NCBI GenBank assembly: GCA_020073615.1
Contig: JAIQEX010000010.1
Span: forward strand, 1-64,000
Source of the DNA: Terriglobia bacterium
GTDB taxonomy: Bacteria; Acidobacteriota; Terriglobia; Bryobacterales; Bryobacteraceae
Direction: 5' to 3'
DNA: 64,000 bases
The translations under genes were made by a program, and so were the position numbers. This document shows positions 59,926 to 64,000 of this stretch, in pieces (positions within the stretch are counted from its first letter, which is position 1; every line of letters begins with the position of its first letter). The notes below the pieces were generated by a model, which saw only the letters and a program-made list of their open reading frames with translations, had not been told where the DNA came from and made no database searches.

Positions 59926-60326
59926 ACCAGTCTCCGAGTGGCCATTCGCCCAAAGCATCTATCGGCGCTTCCGAAAAGAACTTCGGCCTCAGGGCTGATC
60001 ATTGGTCGTAAGGCGTTATCGCCAGGAATCGGCTTCGACTCAGCTGTGCCGTGACTCCTCCAATCATGCATGATGACTCCGCAGCCGTCGATCACGCATT
60101 ATCGGATGACTTCCAAGCTCGGCACCAGCCGACTGGCCGAAGTCCGCCGCGCCATGGATATTAAACTCGGGCTCGACTGTGCCATGAAGATTCTCCGCAC
60201 ATCCTGCGTGGGCCGTCCGGTTCCGGGATTGGGTTTGCTGACCGTGCTCATTGTCGCTTTCGCCTGAGGGTTGCACTATCGGAACTCACACGTGAGGCAG
60301 TTGTAAAGTGCTATTCTGAAACTGCT

Positions 60327-60644
60327 ATGCACCCGGCACGAGGAGTTGCGCAGGCCGCAGAGTTGCAGAAAAGGCTTAACGGTATCATGCCCCAGCCGAG
60401 CCCTGGCATTGTGAAATGGCGTTACACCTTCGGCAACGACTGGACCGGCGATCCGGCAATCTTCTTTTGGGTGACGCTTACCGATGAGGCGAGCAAGAAA
60501 GATGATTTGTCAAAAGCCACCGAGGCGTTCAGGAAGGTGCTCTGCGAGCGCATCGATTTTCAAAACGATTGGGATCTCATCCCCTATTTCAATTTCCGTA
60601 GCGAATCAGAGCAGGCAATCCTAAACGACGAGGTCTACGCGTAG
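60327..60644 (+). CDS. Small uncharacterised protein paired with HEPN gene
   Basis: 'YTFGNDWTGDPAIFFWVTLTDEASKKDD...FNFRSESEQAILND'. Confidence 0.65.
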   Translation: MHPARGVAQAAELQKRLNGIMPQPSPGIVKWRYTFGNDWTGDPAIFFWVTLTDEASKKDDLSKATEAFRKVLCERIDFQNDWDLIPYFNFRSESEQAILNDEVYA

Positions 60645-60648
60645 TGGA

Positions 60649-61144
60649 ATGGGCCTGGTTGATGATTTCTTTAGCCATGCAGTGAAGCTTGCCGCTCCCA
60701 TAGAACCCAGCGATACGGAGCAGATTGATTTTCGCCGAGCGGTGTCCGCTGCCTATTATGCCGTCTTCCATCTCTTGACAATGACGGCAGCGGAGTGTTG
60801 GGTGGTCCGCAGGGAAAGGCATCGATTCGCTCGACTGTTTGAGCACGGCAGAATAAGGACTGCCTCGCTAGCTAGCACTGCCCAGTAAACTCAAAGAACG
60901 TTTGGGAGACAATGCGTCACCAGGCGATCAGAAGACCGCCGATACACTCAGCGCTATTGCAAGAGACTTTGTAGCACTCCAGCAGGATCGGAACAGTGCA
61001 GATTACGACAATTCTCGGGTATGGTCATACACGGAGGTTGAGAACGTCATCCTGCGGGCGCACGATCTTTACATCCGCTGGTACGCTGTTTCCAAGACTC
61101 CGTTCGCAGAATCCTACCTCCTCGACATGCTTGGAGGAAAGTGA
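60649..61144 (+). pseudogene. HEPN-domain-like gene interrupted by a frameshift
   Basis: 'DFRRAVSAAYYAVFHLLTMTAAE...' in one frame, 'LPSKLKERLGDN...RDFVALQQDRNSADYDNSR' in the next; frames rejoin if one CTAG is removed from GCTAGCTAGC (60867-60876). Confidence 0.7.
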
Positions 61145-61215
61145 TCTGCCTCGAGCGAGAGGCGCTTGCCAACCTCAAGGAAGGGATTGAACTGCACTTC
61201 GAACCGTGGCAAGCT

Positions 61216-61475
61216 ACGCGGCAGGCCGGCGGGCGTTCCGTTTGTGGTCGGCGGCGGGCGCGGCGGCTTCGGCGACGGCGGCTTAGGGGGCGGGCCGTGG
61301 AACCCGGCGCGTACATGGTGCGGCTCACGGTGGGCAGCCAGACCTGGACCTCGCTGGTGGAAGTCTTCGAAGACAGCTGGATGCGCCCGCAGTGGGATAG
61401 GCGTCCCGGCCCATGAGCGCTACCTGAACGGCGCCGCGGGCAATAGCTTGATGGCAACGTCTCCCACAACGGCTT
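61216..61475 (+). pseudogene. Direct repeat copy 2: fragment of the VPS10-like gene C-terminus, frameshifted, stop lost
   Basis: AGVPFVVGGGRGGFGDGGLGGGP / VEPGAYMVRLTVGSQTWTSLVEVFEDSWMRPQW. Confidence 0.8.
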
Positions 61476-61476
61476 C

Positions 61477-61884
61477 TTATTGTTTCGTGCGCTTCAGCAG
61501 TATGTAAGTGTGGTCCGTGTATTTCTCGGTGCGGAACGTTGTGGGACGATCGCCATCCATGCCGGTGCAGAGCTTGAGCGTGTCGCCCTTCAATTCGTAG
61601 ATCCCCACCTGATGGCGGCTGTTCAGAAAATCGATATGGGCGGGCTGGAAACTGGTATCGATTTTGAAGCCAGTTGGTGCCTTTCCCATTATGGAAACTT
61701 TCTCGCCCGCGAAGACCAGGGTCAACTTTTCCAGCATTCCGGCCGGTGGCGGATCGCCGTTAGACGTTGCCTCGATCGCTCGCCAGGTTCCCTGCAGCGC
61801 GGCGCGATCTTGCGCGTCCGTCTGGCCGGGCAGAGTCAAACAGACCGTGAGCGCCAGCGCCGGCAATCGCAGTAAAACCTTCAT
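61477..61884 (-). CDS. TIGR03067-type lipocalin-like secreted protein
   Basis: 'DRAALQGTWRAIEATSNGDPPP...LTLVFAGEKVSI'. Confidence 0.8.
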   Translation of the reverse strand: MKVLLRLPALALTVCLTLPGQTDAQDRAALQGTWRAIEATSNGDPPPAGMLEKLTLVFAGEKVSIMGKAPTGFKIDTSFQPAHIDFLNSRHQVGIYELKGDTLKLCTGMDGDRPTTFRTEKYTDHTYILLKRTKQ

Positions 61885-61944
61885 GCTGCTATAGATTCTC
61901 TCACATCGACTTAGTTCTGAAGTAAAATCGCGTACCGGCGCAGC

Positions 61945-63423
61945 TTAATGCGGCGGTTTCGCCACTGAGTCGGCGAGCGCGTAGGCCAATACCGCGGCCA
62001 CCGCGGCATTTTCGTTCAGTTCCCGGGGAACCACCTTGTCGAAAGTGTCGGCGGCGCTATGGTGGTAATCGAAGTAGCGGCGGCTATCGACGGTCGGCGT
62101 GAAGCCGGGTACGCCTTTTGCGGTGAGCGCGAGAATGTCCGCGCCCGCCTCGGTTCCTGGGGTCAGCATGACGGCGCCGATTGGCTCCAGCACCGGTATC
62201 AGCGGACCCAGCCAGTCGCCGAGTTCCGGTTTTCCCACGTAAGTAATGCCGCCCGGATGCCCGCTGCCCAGGTCGGATTCCAGCGCGGCGACGTGGTTCG
62301 CGAAATCCGGCTGATGCGCGGTAGCGTAGGCCCGCGATCCGTCCAGCCCCATTTCTTCGTTCATCCAGGCGACGAAGCGGATCGTCCTTCGGGGATGGAT
62401 GGCCAGCCGCTGAAGAAGATGGATGACTTGCATCGAGACCGCCACCCCCACCCCGTCATCGAGGGCGCCCGTGCCCAGGTCCCAGGAATCGAGGTGCCCG
62501 GAAACGACGACGATCTCCTCCGGATGCTCGCTGCCTTTCCAATCGGCGACCACGTTGTAGCTCTCTGTGCGGGCCAGCGAATGAGGAGTCAAGGTGAGGT
62601 GGATGCGTGCCGGCCCCTGGCGGGCGAGGTTGGCGAGCAGGTCCGCATCTTCGGCGGTGATGGCCGCCGCGGGGATGCGCGGAATCTCCGGTGAGTAGTA
62701 GGTAGCCCCGGTGTGCGGCAAGCGGTAATCGGCGCTGCCGACGGAACGAATGAGCACGGCCGACGCACCGAGCGATCCCGCCACAATGGGAGCAGCGGAG
62801 CGGTACAGCACGGCTCGTTCGTATGCCGCGAGGGCATTTCCCTGCACCGCAAGTTGTTTGTCGAACGGCTGGTTGAAGAGCACGATCCGCCCCTTGGCCG
62901 CGCCATCGGCGAGTTGTTTCAGATCGGCGAATGCGTTCACCACGAGCAGGTCGGCGGTCAGCCCGTCGGGCGGCGTACCTACGCTTCCACCGAGTGCCGT
63001 GAGGACAATCCGCTGGGTCGTGCCCGGCGCCTGCCCAGCCCATTGAACGAGCTCGCCCAATTCGACACCACGCACCCAATGCGGCACGTCGACTTTCTCG
63101 AGACGGACATCTGCCCCGGCGGCTCGCATTTGATCGGCCGCGAATTCGACGGCGCCCTGTGCCTGAGCCGACCCCGCGATTCGCGGCCCGATGTTGTCGG
63201 TCAGGTGCCGCACCATGTCGAGGGCATACGGATCGGCCAGGGCGGCCTCGCGCAACCGCCCCATGGTAGCGATCTGCGCGGCGTTCCAGGCTCCCGTAGG
63301 CGGATCGATCAGCCTCGCGACCCGTTCGTGGATGGAGGGCTCCGCACCTGGTGTTTGGGCGACGCAGGTACAGGACAGAATCATGGTATGGAAGAGCGTC
63401 AGAGTGTATCGGGAGTGAGCCAC
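61945..63423 (-). CDS. M28-family metallopeptidase
   Basis: 'EEIVVVSGHLDSWDLGTGALDDGVGVAVSM', 'WMNEEMGLDGSRAYA'. Confidence 0.9.
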   Translation of the reverse strand: MAHSRYTLTLFHTMILSCTCVAQTPGAEPSIHERVARLIDPPTGAWNAAQIATMGRLREAALADPYALDMVRHLTDNIGPRIAGSAQAQGAVEFAADQMRAAGADVRLEKVDVPHWVRGVELGELVQWAGQAPGTTQRIVLTALGGSVGTPPDGLTADLLVVNAFADLKQLADGAAKGRIVLFNQPFDKQLAVQGNALAAYERAVLYRSAAPIVAGSLGASAVLIRSVGSADYRLPHTGATYYSPEIPRIPAAAITAEDADLLANLARQGPARIHLTLTPHSLARTESYNVVADWKGSEHPEEIVVVSGHLDSWDLGTGALDDGVGVAVSMQVIHLLQRLAIHPRRTIRFVAWMNEEMGLDGSRAYATAHQPDFANHVAALESDLGSGHPGGITYVGKPELGDWLGPLIPVLEPIGAVMLTPGTEAGADILALTAKGVPGFTPTVDSRRYFDYHHSAADTFDKVVPRELNENAAVAAVLAYALADSVAKPPH

Positions 63424-63564
63424 ACGCGGATGCTAGCACATCGAGGAAACGTGAGCGGCGCCAACGGAATCGCGCCGCGGGCAAAGCTGGAAGTCGAGGT
63501 TTCCCACAACGCCATGTCTCCGCCCGATCTCTCTCCTTGACAGCTTAGGAAAGCTCATGATAGA

Positions 63565-63583
63565 CTCCTTAGCAGTTTAGGAG
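63565..63583. promoter_or_regulatory. Inverted repeat CTCCTTA-gcagt-TTAGGAG overlapping the padR RBS region
   Basis: Near-perfect dyad directly upstream of the PadR start codon. Confidence 0.5.
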
Positions 63584-63588
63584 GGCAC

Positions 63589-63930
63589 ATGTCCGGCCAG
63601 GCCCAGCTTCTTCCGGGAACTCTCGATCTTTTGATTCTCAAGGCCGTCTCTCTTGGGCCTCTTCATGGCTACGGGGTTCTGTTGCGCATCGGGCAAATCT
63701 CCGGGCAAGCGCTGTTAATCGAGCAGGGCGCGCTCTATCCCGCATTATTCCGTCTGGTGCGTCAGGGTCTTCTGAAAGCAACGTGGGGCACATCGGAGAA
63801 CAATCGCCGGGCGAAGTTCTACGAACTCACGTCTCTCGGGCGCAAACGCCTGCGCGAGGAAGCTGCCGGATGGAACCGGCTGGTTACCGCCATGGCTTCC
63901 GCGCTCGGCGCCCAAGCGGAGGAAGTGTGA
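63589..63930 (+). CDS. PadR-family transcriptional regulator
   Basis: 'LLPGTLDLLILKAVSLGPLHGYGVLLRI...IEQGALYPALFRLVRQGLLKATWG'. Confidence 0.93.
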   Translation: MSGQAQLLPGTLDLLILKAVSLGPLHGYGVLLRIGQISGQALLIEQGALYPALFRLVRQGLLKATWGTSENNRRAKFYELTSLGRKRLREEAAGWNRLVTAMASALGAQAEEV

Positions 63931-64000
63931 GAATCCTGGCCTATTTTCGTTCGCTCGCCGCCCGGTTTTTCCATCGCTCCCAGATCGAGGACGACCTGGA
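63927..64000 (+). CDS. N-terminus of a MacB/FtsX-like ABC permease (truncated by window end)
   Basis: GTG start overlapping padR; MRILAYFRSLAARFFHRSQIEDDL resembles permease-prefix domains. Confidence 0.6.
   Translation, partial: MRILAYFRSLAARFFHRSQIEDDL

Noticed and set aside
1-64000. CRISPR array, rRNA operon, prophage or complete transposase
   Set aside because: No regularly spaced repeats, rRNA sequence, integrase, or transposase ORF was recognised on either strand.

Overview
High-GC window whose gene content suggests Acidobacteria of the Solibacter/Bryobacter type: several TIGR03437 'Solibacter C-terminal' proteins, a CRTAC1/ASPIC-UnbV protein, a Reg_prop/Y_Y_Y sensor kinase, and PadR next to a permease. 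Most of it is ordinary chromosomal content: two-component systems, phosphoketolase plus acetate kinase, S1 protein, NadD-like and DksA-like proteins, molybdopterin oxidoreductase, peptidases and a tRNA-Val(TAC). The strongest finding is a lasso-peptide (RiPP) locus at about 26.6-30.3 kb. It has an Asn-synthase-like cyclase, a PqqD-like RRE (B1) and a transglutaminase-like protease (B2). Just after B2 is a 50-codon precursor gene (29875-30027) that is too short for the supplied ORF track. The precursor has a YxxPxLxxxG leader and a predicted core GILSTGTD/IDGQSFTNDFEFLDDRDDASGR (Gly1-Asp8 ring), with Ile replacing the usual Thr at -2 and a long acidic tail. A DUF5519 gene and a small HTH gene sit in the same apparent operon, and a divergent two-component pair flanks it. 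Other points of interest are: three neighbouring TIGR03437 paralogs with a shared uncharacterised C-terminal domain and a duplicated palindrome/TATAAT promoter; MITE-like inverted-repeat elements, one supplying the ackA ribosome-binding region; decaying toxin-antitoxin modules (frameshifted brnT, orphan DUF433 gene, and a HEPN gene broken by a GCTAGCTAGC 4-bp duplication); and a duplicated gene-tail fragment forming direct repeats around that HEPN module. All calls come from reading the sequence; no database search was run.
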